From: an uncultured Clostridia bacterium
GTDB taxonomy: Bacteria; Bacillota; Clostridia; Christensenellales; CAG-917
Assembly: GCA_947581925.1 (NCBI GenBank)
Contig: CANPWB010000001.1
Coordinates: forward strand, 1 to 64,000
Direction: 5' to 3'
DNA length: 64,000 nucleotides
A program made the position numbers and the translations under genes. The notes under the pieces were generated by a model that was not told where the DNA came from, made no database searches, and saw only the letters and a program-made list of their open reading frames with translations. Below are positions 34,656-44,498 of this stretch, in pieces. Within the stretch, counting starts at the first letter, position 1. Each line of letters begins with the position of its first letter.

Positions 34656-35537
34656 TCATAAAAAATAATCGTTCAATGCAGTTTCAAAATCACTTGGGGA
34701 AGATTTGCGGGTGAGGGGTGCGAAGCATGCGGCGAGCGCGGCCGCGGCGGTGTCGAGCGAGAAACAATGCCTGAGCATATGCGGCAGGGCGAGGATGAGG
34801 TTGGACGAGCAGACGACGGGCGAGTAGAGCGCGAGCGCGTTGTCGCCGAAATACGCCTCGAAACCGTCATTGTCCGCGGCGGACCATACAATGTCACCGA
34901 AAAGACGGGAGCTCAAGAGCAGATGATCTTCGAGGCGGATCTTTTCGCCGTCAAGGAGAATAGTGCGCGAATTTTTGTCGAAATTTGGCAAAAAGTCGCA
35001 TATATCGCACATTTTGAGGGGGACGGAGGGATAATCTTCATTTATGTCGGATACTATTTTGCGCCAGAGGAGCGAGGTCACAAGCCGTCCGCCCCTGTCG
35101 AGCAAAATGACGCCCTTGTCCTCTTGCATGGCAAATTCGTATGCGACGCGGGCGGTGCGCTCTATCTCGAGCTCCGAAAAATATTCCACGTCGTAGGCGG
35201 CGCGCCCGAACTCTGTATTGTAGTCGTAGCCGCTCCTGTCGCCGTAAATGCTCGACGCCCCGTTTGTAACGAGTTTTACAGCTCCTGCGCGCAGGGAAGT
35301 GTGCAGACCAAGCTCCTTTTGCAGCGCCGACGCCATACCGTTCCGACTTGCGGAATCGCCGACAAGCACGGCTCCCGCGGCTTTTGCGGCGTCCATAGCT
35401 TGAAGTTTGCCGCATATCGCGGGCAGGATCTCGAGCTCTAAGGGAAGGAAAAAGCGCGCCTTCAACTTGTCAAGCGCAAGTCGGACGAGTTTGAGAGCGG
35501 GATCCCCGGTTTCAAAAAACGCAACTATCTTATTCAT
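34656..35537 (-). CDS. Degenerate isopropylmalate/isocitrate dehydrogenase-like protein
   Basis: A 293-residue protein whose pattern follows 3-isopropylmalate dehydrogenases: LVTNGASSIYGDRSG for the substrate loop, then VAYEFAMQ, LLWRKIVSDINEDYPSV, and FGDIVWSAAD in place of FGDILSDEA. The catalytic Lys and Mg-binding Asp positions look altered (LDRGGRLV for the usual DKxNVL; CDICDF for VDNAAM). It is about 60 residues shorter than LeuB. I infer a family member that has changed or lost activity; true function unknown. The ATG at 35537 overlaps the end of the ClC gene by 8 bases, so the two are coupled. Confidence 0.65.
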   Translation of the reverse strand: MNKIVAFFETGDPALKLVRLALDKLKARFFLPLELEILPAICGKLQAMDAAKAAGAVLVGDSASRNGMASALQKELGLHTSLRAGAVKLVTNGASSIYGDRSGYDYNTEFGRAAYDVEYFSELEIERTARVAYEFAMQEDKGVILLDRGGRLVTSLLWRKIVSDINEDYPSVPLKMCDICDFLPNFDKNSRTILLDGEKIRLEDHLLLSSRLFGDIVWSAADNDGFEAYFGDNALALYSPVVCSSNLILALPHMLRHCFSLDTAAAALAACFAPLTRKSSPSDFETALNDYFL

Positions 35538-37557
35538 TGTCGTCCCCTTTGTCCGAGCGGTCGTCGCATACGCTTGTAACGTCGCGCGGGCTTTCGTCAT
35601 CGCCTACATTTGCGACGGCGCCAGATTGAATTTTTTCTTCTGTCGCGTCGGCGTTTTCGAGTTTAGAATAGGCGCCCGAAACAACAGTATCAGCAGTTTG
35701 TTCTTCGTTTTGTGCTGTTAAAGAGTGGTTTTTGTCATAATTTTCGTATTGAGCCGATTTTGCGGAAATGCCGTCCTTAGTTGATGTCTCGGTGTTTTCG
35801 GCGCGCATTTCGTTGTGTTTTATAGTGTGCTCAATATCTGCAAGCGTGGCGCCGCCTGCAAGAGACGATGTCTCTTGTTTGAATTGCGTGGGATCCTCGT
35901 CGGACGCGCCTACTGTGGAAAGTATGCGCAATATCCCTGTGTGCCTAAGTTTGTTAAGGTGGTTGATGGGGCTGACTATCTCCTCTACGTGCGCGTCAAA
36001 ATCCTCGGGGTCGTTCACTTCCGCACACATAGTGAGTTTATCGCCCACTTGCAGTACGGTGTCGGATCCGGGGACTATGGCGTCGCCGTCCCTCTCAAGC
36101 AGTTTGAAAGACGTGCCCTCCTGCCAAAGCATATCGCCGAGCGGTTTGCCGGCGGCAAGGGACCCCGCTCTCACGCGCGTCGTGTACTCGTGTATGCCGC
36201 GTTTCATGCCGTGTCCGAAACGCTCCTCCATATCATCGAGCAGGAAGTCGTAGAGCGGCTTGACGGAGAATATCTCGCTGAACATATAGCCTATGAATAC
36301 GCCGAGCACGACGGGCAGGAGCAGGGTGGATTGCCACGTAAATTCCACGACGAAGATTATCGCGGTGAGAGGTGCCTTGACAGTCGCGGCGAATATTGTA
36401 GCCATGGATATGAGCACGATATAGTCCGTAAACGCCGCGTCCATGCCCATAATGACGAGAAGGCGGGACATCAACGCGCCGACGAGCGCGCCCAAAGATA
36501 TGATGGGGACGAATATGCCGCCCGGGACTCCCGCGCTTATGCCGAGCACAAGGCTCACGAGCCTAAGGACTATGATGATGACGAGCGTCGCCGCTATGGG
36601 TGCGCCGAATACGAGCCCAAGGGACATCTGTCCCTCGCCGCCGTTTGTGGCGAGCATATTGATGAGGGAGTGCCCGCCGCCCGTCGCGTACACCGTTACA
36701 AGTCCCGCCGCGCCCGCAAAGAGGAAGGGGATGAGGTATCGCGCGCCGCCTTTGAGCGCGGTTATTTTCATTATGCGTTTTCTGCCGAATTTGACGAGAT
36801 AAAAGAAGAACACGCCGACAAGCCCGCTCGCGAGCGCGGCAAGCGCGACGTAAAGATAGCCTATCGCGGGCATGTGCGCAAGTTTGAAACCTATGAGCTC
36901 GCTCTCTATCTCCAGCCCGAGCGCGAGGTGCAGCAGGTTGCGCGTTATGACAGCGGATATGACCGCGGAAAAGGAGCATATGAGTATGGACGGCGTAAAG
37001 CGACGATGCGCCTCTTCAAGCGCGAACACTATGCCCGTGAGGGGCGCGTTTGCGGCTACCGCTACGCCCGCGCATGCTCCGCCCGTGATCTGATAGCGCC
37101 GCTCCATATCCGTACTGCCAAAGGGTCTGCTTACGGCGTCGCCGCACATGCCGCCTATGAACATGCACGGGCCCTCCGCGCCCGCGCTCAGACCCATAAA
37201 TATGCTGATAAGGCTCGCCGCCGCCATAGCGGGGAGCATCTGATACCACTTCATCTTCAGCAGCCCGCGGGTCACGCCCTCCGTCTGCGGAACTCCGTTG
37301 GAGCCGAGCAGGGGCAAAAAGCGGTTGAGCGTAGCCACCATAAATGCGCCTACCGCAAGCACTAATATTAGCAACGGGACATACGCGGGGTGCGCTTGCA
37401 CGCTCTCGTAGATGTTGTAGGAATGCTCGGACAGTACCTCCGTCGCCAGCGCGAAAAACGTGACTGCCACGCCCACCGTCAGCCCCGTAAGTATGCCGAC
37501 CAGCATGACCGTGACGCTCTTCCTGTACATGTCCTGTAATATCTGCCTTTTCGTCAT
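35530..37557 (-). CDS. ClC-family chloride channel/antiporter with C-terminal TrkA-C domain
   Basis: A 675-residue membrane protein with the ClC signatures GLSAGAEGPCMFIGG (gating Glu in GAEGP) and GVPGGIFVPIISLGA, plus about 10-12 membrane helices over residues 10-430. A TrkA-C (RCK_C) regulatory domain follows (ERDGDAIVPGSDTVLQVGDK). The last 130 residues are low-complexity, acidic and polar, and probably disordered. Such proteins exchange Cl- for H+ or leak anions. The ATG at 37557 follows a GGGG site; the TTG at 37575 is less likely. The neighbour downstream overlaps by 8 bases. Confidence 0.93.
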   Translation of the reverse strand: MTKRQILQDMYRKSVTVMLVGILTGLTVGVAVTFFALATEVLSEHSYNIYESVQAHPAYVPLLILVLAVGAFMVATLNRFLPLLGSNGVPQTEGVTRGLLKMKWYQMLPAMAAASLISIFMGLSAGAEGPCMFIGGMCGDAVSRPFGSTDMERRYQITGGACAGVAVAANAPLTGIVFALEEAHRRFTPSILICSFSAVISAVITRNLLHLALGLEIESELIGFKLAHMPAIGYLYVALAALASGLVGVFFFYLVKFGRKRIMKITALKGGARYLIPFLFAGAAGLVTVYATGGGHSLINMLATNGGEGQMSLGLVFGAPIAATLVIIIVLRLVSLVLGISAGVPGGIFVPIISLGALVGALMSRLLVIMGMDAAFTDYIVLISMATIFAATVKAPLTAIIFVVEFTWQSTLLLPVVLGVFIGYMFSEIFSVKPLYDFLLDDMEERFGHGMKRGIHEYTTRVRAGSLAAGKPLGDMLWQEGTSFKLLERDGDAIVPGSDTVLQVGDKLTMCAEVNDPEDFDAHVEEIVSPINHLNKLRHTGILRILSTVGASDEDPTQFKQETSSLAGGATLADIEHTIKHNEMRAENTETSTKDGISAKSAQYENYDKNHSLTAQNEEQTADTVVSGAYSKLENADATEEKIQSGAVANVGDDESPRDVTSVCDDRSDKGDDNE

Positions 37558-37711
37558 ATGCCCCGCCGAAATCAAATTATATTTAAATTATAATACGCCT
37601 AGCGCGAAAAAGCAAGTTGATACGCGGGACAAGGAATATACACAATGCAAAAACTAGACGGGATAATCAAGCAAATCGCAAAATGCCACGTCGCCTAAGT
37701 CGATAAGATTG

Positions 37712-37740
37712 TTGACTATGCGCGGGCAGGGTGCTATAAT
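37712..37740 (+). promoter_or_regulatory. Strong promoter of the giant LRR lipoprotein gene
   Basis: TTGACT (37712-37717), 17 bases, TATAAT (37735-37740) with an extended -10 TG. The start codon is about 200 bases further on, so the mRNA has a long leader. That leader contains the perfect 14-base palindrome CTTTGTATACAAAG (37904-37917) and a small CGGG-CCCG stem (37920-37932) just before the ribosome site. The rest of the 387-base gap 37558-37944 shows nothing else; AT-rich DNA at 37573-37590 may serve the ClC gene. Confidence 0.8.
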
Positions 37741-37944
37741 AATGGCATTACAAACTTAATATAATATATCTACTGTGCTACCTTCGCTAACAAGTTCATT
37801 TCTTAATATACAGTGGATAGACGCATACAAGTTTGTGGCAAAACTGACAAGAGTGCGCTTGTTAATTTGTCTGATCCGTGAACGTGCGCCCTTGTCGGCG
37901 TACCTTTGTATACAAAGACGGGCGAGACCCGAAAGGAGACCTCT

Positions 37945-40900
37945 ATGAAACGAAAAGGAAAGATATTGCTTGCCCTGCTTGCAGTGGCTTTGCTTGTCTG
38001 CATTGCGACAGTCACGCTTGTGGCTTGTGGCGAAAAAGAAGATTCCGAACCTTCAAATCCACAGGGATCTGACGGACACACTCACGAGGCTGAAGTGTTT
38101 TCAAGGATAGTCGATCCTACATGTACTGAACCCGGGTCTGAGGGTGCGAATTGCACAATATGCGGCGAATATTTCACGCGGGATATAGCTCCTCTTGGAC
38201 ATGATCTTGAGTGGTCTATACAGGAGCTCAACGGCAATCTTGGCGATGAGGTCCTCACCGGCACTATCCATTTGACGTGCAAGAGAAATCCCTATGAAGT
38301 TTATGATATTGAAGGCACAGCGGTCAGAACGCAATATACAGCGCCGACATGCGATACGGAAGGATCTGTCACATACAATGCGAAAGGAGAGTATGAAGGA
38401 TTTGATTATGATGTGACAGAGACATTCAAGTTGGCGCCGCATCACGATTGGGTGATGGATTATGAAATGGTTGACGGCAAGCCCGAGGTGACGCTCACTT
38501 GCTCCAGAGATGGCAGCCACATCTATAAGACACAAGGTGAAATTGTAGGCGAATCCATTATCCAGGAAGGAACATGCAGCGTATCCGGCAGGAAGAGTAT
38601 AGTCATAAGCGCTACGGATGAGGACGGTCATGTATATCAAAAGGAGGATGAGATCGATTATTATGCTCCGCACTCGCTAATGGGCCGATATCATCAAGAA
38701 GGAGAAGAGTTATGGGAAGAGAACACCTGCGCAAACTGTGATTACATAAGCGATATGCCTTTGCCCAAAACGCTTAAAGAGGAACAAATATATCCTTGTA
38801 CTGACGAAAGAGACAGTTTCAGAACATACGAATACCACTCGGAAGTTTGGAATTCGGAACTTGAAAAAACATTTTATTTTAAAGACCATAAATTCACCGA
38901 ATGGGGATTTGCGGAAGAACCCACTTGCAGGGATGAAGGCACAAAAGCTCCCAAATGTTCCGTTTGCGGTGAATTGAGCGAAGAAGGAAGAGAGCCTGTT
39001 CAGCCGTCTCCCGAATATCATAGATTTGAGACCGTTTACGATATTGACGCGCATTGGGAAGAATGCTCTGTTTGCCAAGAAGAGAGGGGCAACCATATTG
39101 CGCACGCATATGACACAGTCGGCGAGTGCGCTTGCGGAAGAGAGCTGTTTGAGTTTGAACTGAACCAAACCGATACATACACTTTGAAAAAATTCAATTG
39201 CGGCGTAAATGAGGTCGTCATTCCCGCGCAATACAAAGGCGTAGATGTCACCGAGATAGGCGATTATGCTTTTTGCGCACACGAAGACCCCTATAGTAGT
39301 TACTTTGCAGATATTACAAGCGTAATCATTTCCTCAAGCGTCAAGCGCATTGGAAGATGCGCGTTTGCAGGGTGCGAAGGACTTAGCGAAATCACAATCC
39401 CCAAGAGCGTGATAAGCATAAGTGAGGATGCTTTTGACTCCGACGGACTTAAAGCTATAACTGTAGACCCCAACAATGCGGTATATCAAAGCAAGGACGG
39501 CATTGTTTACAAAAAGGCAGACAAGTCAATATATATCATTCCCAGAAATACCGATGGAGAAATAGATCTTCTGGATGGGGTCTCAGAAATATCATCTTGT
39601 TTATTTCAAGGCTGTAGATGGCTGAAGTCAATCATAATTCCCGACAGCGTACAAAGCATAGGATGGATGACATTCTATGATTGTACAAGCTTGCAGACAG
39701 TAAAAATAGGCGCAGGCGTGAAAAGCATAGGAGAAGATGCATTCTCCGGTTGCACGGGAATAACAATGGTGAATGTAACATCTCTAAAGAGTTGGTGTGG
39801 GATTGATTTTAGCAATAATTATGCCAATCCTTTGTATGAGGCAAACAATGCAAAATTATATCTGAATGAGGTTTTGGTAACCGAAGTAAAAGATTTAGAC
39901 GGTCTTACCCAAATACCCGCTTATGCATTCCATGGTCTTACAGATATAACATCTGTAACAATCCCATATAGTGTGCAAAGCATAGGCGCTGATGCATTCT
40001 ATAATTGTACAGGGTTGAATACGATCAATTGGAATGCAACAAACTGTTCTGAGGCAGGGAGTCTTTACTTTCCCATTTTTAACGGTTGCACACAGCTTGC
40101 CACATTGAACATTGGCGAGGACATACAATCTATTCCCGATTATGCATTCCATGGTCTTACAGGCATAACCTCCGTCACGATTCCCGACAGCGTGAAAAGC
40201 ATAGGCGATTATGCATTTTCCGGTTGCACAAATATCACAACGGCAACAATGCCTGCTAATGTTATACGTTATATTCCCAAAGATAGTCTTACAACAGTAA
40301 CTATCACAAGCGGAGAAAGCATAGGCTCATCTGAATTCTCCGGTTGCACAGGCATAACCTCCGTCACGATTCCCGACAGCGTGCAAAGCATAGGCGAGTA
40401 TGCATTCTATAATTGTACAGGCATAACAAAGGTAAATTATCTCGGAGACTTAAAAGGCTGGTGTGAGATTGAGTTTGAATACGCGTATGCAAATCCTTTG
40501 TATGAGGCAAACAATGCAAAATTATATCTGAATGAGGTTTTGGTAACCGAAGTAAAAGATTTAGACGGTCTTACCCAAATACCCGCTTATGCATTCCATG
40601 GTCTTACAGATATAACATCTGTAACAATCCCCGACAGCGTGCAAAGCATAGGCGAGTATGCATTCTATAATTGTGCAGGCATAACAAAGGTAAATTATCT
40701 CGGAGACTTAAAAGGCTGGTGTGAGATTGAGTTTGAATACGCGTATGCAAATCCTTTGTATGAGGCAAACAATGCAAAATTATATCTGAATGAGGTTTTG
40801 GTAACCGAAGTAAAAGATTTAGACGGTCTTACCCAAATACCCGCTTATGCATTCCATGGTCTTACAGATATAACATCTGTAACAATCCCCGACAGCGTGC

Positions 40901-43900
40901 AAAGCATAGGCAATTCGGCATTCGAGTGTACAGGCTTGAAAGAGATAACCATACCCGACAGCGTGACAAGCATAGAGGATTATGCATTCTGTGGTTGCAC
41001 AGGCCTGCAGACAGTTATGATAGGCGAAGGCGTGACAAGCATAGGCTATTATGCATTTTCCGGTTGTAAAGGCTTGCAGACAATAACAATAGGCAACAGC
41101 GTGCAAAGCATAGATTACTGTGCATTCGATGGTTGCACATATATTGCAACAGCGACTATACCTGCAAACGCAATCAGTTATATTTCTATAGACCGTCTTA
41201 CAACTGTAAAAATCACAAGTGGCTTTATAGGAGAAGGAATATTCCGTGATCGTACAGGTTTACAGACTGCGACGATAGGCGAAGGCGTGACAAGTATAGG
41301 CAATTCTGCATTCTCCGGTTGCACGGGTTTGCAAGCGGTAACAATCCCCGAGAGCGTGAAAAGCATAGGAGAAGATGCATTCTATAATTGTACAGGCATA
41401 ACAAAGCTAAATTATCTCGGAGACTTAAAAGGCTGGTGCGAATTTTTGTTAAATAATGCCTCAACCAATCCTATGTATGCAATAGGAGGCGCAAAGTTAT
41501 ATCTGAACGACGAAGAAGTGACCGAAGTCAAGGACTTGGATGGGTTGGGATCAATTCCGGCATACGCTTTCTACTATTGCAAAGGCATAACTTCTGTCAC
41601 GATTCCCGACAGTGTAACAAGCATAGGCGTTAGTGCATTCTACTATTGCACAAACTTGAAGTCATTTGATGTCGCAGAAGGAAATTCAGTATATCAAAGC
41701 AAGGACAGCGTGCTCTATAAAAAAGAGGATAAATCAATTTTTATCGTACCTCAAGCGATAGAAGGCCCTGTTGCAATCCTTGACGGTTGCACAAGCATAG
41801 GCAATTGGGCATTCTCCGATTGCACAGGTTTGACCGAGATAACAATTCCCGAGAGTGTAACAAGCATAGGCAATTATGCATTCCGTGATTGCACAGGCTT
41901 GCAGACGGTAAATTGGAATGCAATCTCAAATCCTTTTGGCGATCATAATAGTTATTACAATAACCCTATTTTTTATGGTTGTACATCCTTAACTACGGTT
42001 TCTATTGGAACAAATGTAGAAACTATGCCAGTATATATATTCAAATCTGTGAATTCAATTAGTATTGTAAATTGGAATGCCATAAGTTGTACTGTACAGA
42101 ATAGAGGTGGTTACATTTATTCCCTTTTTAGTGGCAGTACCTCTCCACTAACCGTTAATATAGGTGCTGATGTGCGAAGCATATCAGATAATGTATTCGG
42201 TAATGCTAGATATAATAGTGTATGTAAGATAAAAAAGGTAAATTATCTTGGAGATCTCAAAGGTTGGTGCGAGATTGATTTTGGGGACGACGGTGTTTAT
42301 TCTCCTCTGAACAGTACAGTAGAGAAAGCGAAATTTTGTTTGAATAATGTTGAAGTGACGGAAGTAAAGGATTTGGACGGTTTGGTATCTATCCCCGCCC
42401 GTGCATTCAGTGGTTGTGCAGGCATAACCTCTGTTACAATTCCCGACAGCGTGACGTACATCGGCGATAGTGCATTCCAGGAGCTTACAGGCATAACCTC
42501 TGTTACAATTCCCGAAAGCGTGACAAGCATAGGCGATTGGGCATTCTACGGTTGCGCATCCCTTGCAACAGTAAATTGGAATGCGACAAATTGCACAAGG
42601 GCAGATAGTTCATCTGATTATTCTATTTTCAGAGATTGCACATCTCTAACAACAGTGAATATAGGAGATAATGTACAGAGTATACCTGCCTATACATTCA
42701 GAGAATGCATAGGCTTGCAGGAAATTACAATCCCCAACAGTGTGACAAGCATAGGCTCTGATGCATTCGATGGTTGCTACAAACTTGTGCATATCCGCAA
42801 TCTGAGTGGGATATCGCTTTCATCTCCTGCACTTATAGGCGGCGAAGTGTTGACGGATGCAAATAGTGAATTTACAAATGCACTTGCAACAGACGGAAAC
42901 GGCATACAGACATACACTGTTGGCAATACAGTATACGCAATTGGATACGTTGGCGACAGTGAAGCACTCAATTTATCTCTCAACAGGTCAATAGACGCAA
43001 TTTACCCGTACGCATTCTATCGTTGTGCAAACTTGACGGAAATTTCAATTCCCGAAAGCGTAACAGGCATAGGCGAGTATGCATTCAGTGGTTGTGCAGG
43101 CATAATTTCTGTAATGATCCCCGACAGCGTGACGCACATCGGCGATAGTGCATTCAGTGGTTGTGCAGGCATAACTTCTGTAATGATCCCCGACAGCGTG
43201 ACGTACATCGGCGGTAGTGCATTCAGTGGTTGTGCAGGCATAACCTCTGTTACAATTCCCGAAAGCGTGACAAGCATAGGATGGGATGTATTCAGGAATT
43301 GCACAGGCTTGCAGACGGTAAATTGGAATGCGATAAATTGCCTAAAAACATATGTAGGTAGTGATTATTCTATTTTCAGCAATTGCACATCTCTAACAAC
43401 AGTGAATATAGGAGATAATGTACAGAGTATTCCAAGCGGGGCGTTTAATGACACTGCTTGGTATAATTCCCAGCCAGATGGATTGATATATGCAGGCAAA
43501 GTGTTGTATAGGTATAAAGGCACAATGCCGCAAGGGACTGTAATTGACAATATAAAAGCCGATACTGTTTGTATAGCCAGTGAAGCATTCCGTAATTGCA
43601 CAGGGTTGCAAGAAATCATAATTCCGGACAGCGTGCAAAGTATAGGATATGATGCATTCTATAATTGCACAGGTTTGCAGACGGTAACTATAGGCGCAAG
43701 TGTGACAAGCATAGGCGGTTATGCATTTTACGGTTGCACAGGTTTGAAATCGATCATAGTCGATCCCGACAACAAAACATATAGATCGGAAGATAATTGT
43801 TTAATAAAAAGGGTAAGTAACGAATTGATATTAGGTTGCAAAACAAGCGTGATACCGAACAGCGTTGAAAGCATAGGCGAGAGCGCATTCGATGGTTGTA

Positions 43901-44373
43901 CAGGCCTGACGTCTATCACGATACCAAACAGCGTGACAAGTATAGGCTGGAACGCATTCGATGGTTGTACAGGCTTGAAAGAGATAACCATTCCCGACAG
44001 CGTAGAAAGCATAGGCTCTTATGCATTTCAGAATTGCACTAGCTTGCGTGAGATAACAATACCCGACAGTGTAACTAGCATAGGCTCTTATGCATTCGAA
44101 GGTTGCACAGGTTTGCAGACGGTAACTATAGGCGCAAGTGTGACGAGCATTGGAGACCAAGCATTCGATGGTTGCACAGGCTTGCAGACAGTGTATTACA
44201 AAGGAACGAGCGAGCAATGGAACGACATTTCAATAAGAGATTACGACAACGGCAACGACTCTCTTATAAATGCCAAACGCTACTATTTCAGTGAGCAGCC
44301 GAACTATGACGGCGAGCATTGGCATTGGAATGAGCAGACTCATACCCCGGAAGTGTGGGTGGAAGAAAACTGA
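37945..44373 (+). CDS. Giant BspA-type LRR surface lipoprotein, 2142 residues
   Basis: The ATG at 37945 follows AAAGGAG and starts a lipoprotein signal (lipobox LVAC, Cys28). Residues about 45-400 hold Cys-pair modules (HTHEAEVFSRI ... CTICGEYF; CSVCGELS; CSVCQEERG) like those of the lipoprotein at 5873. From about residue 415 to 2080 there are some 50 LRR_5 repeats with the consensus ITSVTIPDSVTSIGxxAFxxCT. These are interrupted by recurring inserts (VNYLGDLKGWCEIxF; LYLNEVLVTEVKDLDGL; VNWNAT). The end (WHWNEQTHTPEVWVEEN) has no sortase signal. Such proteins serve adhesion or binding of host and food material. Internal units are duplicated almost base for base, a sign of recent expansion. 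Codon use is more AT-rich than in neighbouring genes. Confidence 0.9.
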   Translation: MKRKGKILLALLAVALLVCIATVTLVACGEKEDSEPSNPQGSDGHTHEAEVFSRIVDPTCTEPGSEGANCTICGEYFTRDIAPLGHDLEWSIQELNGNLGDEVLTGTIHLTCKRNPYEVYDIEGTAVRTQYTAPTCDTEGSVTYNAKGEYEGFDYDVTETFKLAPHHDWVMDYEMVDGKPEVTLTCSRDGSHIYKTQGEIVGESIIQEGTCSVSGRKSIVISATDEDGHVYQKEDEIDYYAPHSLMGRYHQEGEELWEENTCANCDYISDMPLPKTLKEEQIYPCTDERDSFRTYEYHSEVWNSELEKTFYFKDHKFTEWGFAEEPTCRDEGTKAPKCSVCGELSEEGREPVQPSPEYHRFETVYDIDAHWEECSVCQEERGNHIAHAYDTVGECACGRELFEFELNQTDTYTLKKFNCGVNEVVIPAQYKGVDVTEIGDYAFCAHEDPYSSYFADITSVIISSSVKRIGRCAFAGCEGLSEITIPKSVISISEDAFDSDGLKAITVDPNNAVYQSKDGIVYKKADKSIYIIPRNTDGEIDLLDGVSEISSCLFQGCRWLKSIIIPDSVQSIGWMTFYDCTSLQTVKIGAGVKSIGEDAFSGCTGITMVNVTSLKSWCGIDFSNNYANPLYEANNAKLYLNEVLVTEVKDLDGLTQIPAYAFHGLTDITSVTIPYSVQSIGADAFYNCTGLNTINWNATNCSEAGSLYFPIFNGCTQLATLNIGEDIQSIPDYAFHGLTGITSVTIPDSVKSIGDYAFSGCTNITTATMPANVIRYIPKDSLTTVTITSGESIGSSEFSGCTGITSVTIPDSVQSIGEYAFYNCTGITKVNYLGDLKGWCEIEFEYAYANPLYEANNAKLYLNEVLVTEVKDLDGLTQIPAYAFHGLTDITSVTIPDSVQSIGEYAFYNCAGITKVNYLGDLKGWCEIEFEYAYANPLYEANNAKLYLNEVLVTEVKDLDGLTQIPAYAFHGLTDITSVTIPDSVQSIGNSAFECTGLKEITIPDSVTSIEDYAFCGCTGLQTVMIGEGVTSIGYYAFSGCKGLQTITIGNSVQSIDYCAFDGCTYIATATIPANAISYISIDRLTTVKITSGFIGEGIFRDRTGLQTATIGEGVTSIGNSAFSGCTGLQAVTIPESVKSIGEDAFYNCTGITKLNYLGDLKGWCEFLLNNASTNPMYAIGGAKLYLNDEEVTEVKDLDGLGSIPAYAFYYCKGITSVTIPDSVTSIGVSAFYYCTNLKSFDVAEGNSVYQSKDSVLYKKEDKSIFIVPQAIEGPVAILDGCTSIGNWAFSDCTGLTEITIPESVTSIGNYAFRDCTGLQTVNWNAISNPFGDHNSYYNNPIFYGCTSLTTVSIGTNVETMPVYIFKSVNSISIVNWNAISCTVQNRGGYIYSLFSGSTSPLTVNIGADVRSISDNVFGNARYNSVCKIKKVNYLGDLKGWCEIDFGDDGVYSPLNSTVEKAKFCLNNVEVTEVKDLDGLVSIPARAFSGCAGITSVTIPDSVTYIGDSAFQELTGITSVTIPESVTSIGDWAFYGCASLATVNWNATNCTRADSSSDYSIFRDCTSLTTVNIGDNVQSIPAYTFRECIGLQEITIPNSVTSIGSDAFDGCYKLVHIRNLSGISLSSPALIGGEVLTDANSEFTNALATDGNGIQTYTVGNTVYAIGYVGDSEALNLSLNRSIDAIYPYAFYRCANLTEISIPESVTGIGEYAFSGCAGIISVMIPDSVTHIGDSAFSGCAGITSVMIPDSVTYIGGSAFSGCAGITSVTIPESVTSIGWDVFRNCTGLQTVNWNAINCLKTYVGSDYSIFSNCTSLTTVNIGDNVQSIPSGAFNDTAWYNSQPDGLIYAGKVLYRYKGTMPQGTVIDNIKADTVCIASEAFRNCTGLQEIIIPDSVQSIGYDAFYNCTGLQTVTIGASVTSIGGYAFYGCTGLKSIIVDPDNKTYRSEDNCLIKRVSNELILGCKTSVIPNSVESIGESAFDGCTGLTSITIPNSVTSIGWNAFDGCTGLKEITIPDSVESIGSYAFQNCTSLREITIPDSVTSIGSYAFEGCTGLQTVTIGASVTSIGDQAFDGCTGLQTVYYKGTSEQWNDISIRDYDNGNDSLINAKRYYFSEQPNYDGEHWHWNEQTHTPEVWVEEN
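40372..40887 (+). repeat. Near-exact 258-base tandem duplication in the LRR gene
   Basis: Unit 1 is 40372-40629 and unit 2 is 40630-40887; each encodes 86 residues. From about 40418 the two copies differ by very few bases. A third partial copy begins at 40888, and an older related unit lies at 39829-39960. The size is a multiple of three, so unequal crossing-over here changes only repeat number. Confidence 0.9.
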
Positions 44374-44414
44374 CAAAAGTTGAACATATGATTTGAAAAA
44401 CACACTCAAAACAT

Positions 44415-44449
44415 ACGGCGTCGCTTGGTTGGGCGGCGCCGTGATTTTT
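44415..44449 (+). terminator. Terminator after the giant LRR gene
   Basis: ACGGCG (44415-44420) and CGCCGT (44437-44442) close a GC-rich imperfect stem followed by GATTTTTAT. Confidence 0.6.
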
Positions 44450-44498
44450 ATATCGGGAGTTGGCGACATATTTGTCAGTCTGTCTTTGGGTTTAGGCG

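Noticed and set aside
37945..44373. CRISPR-like or satellite DNA inside the LRR gene
   Set aside because: The repetition follows codons of LRR_5 units in one continuous frame.
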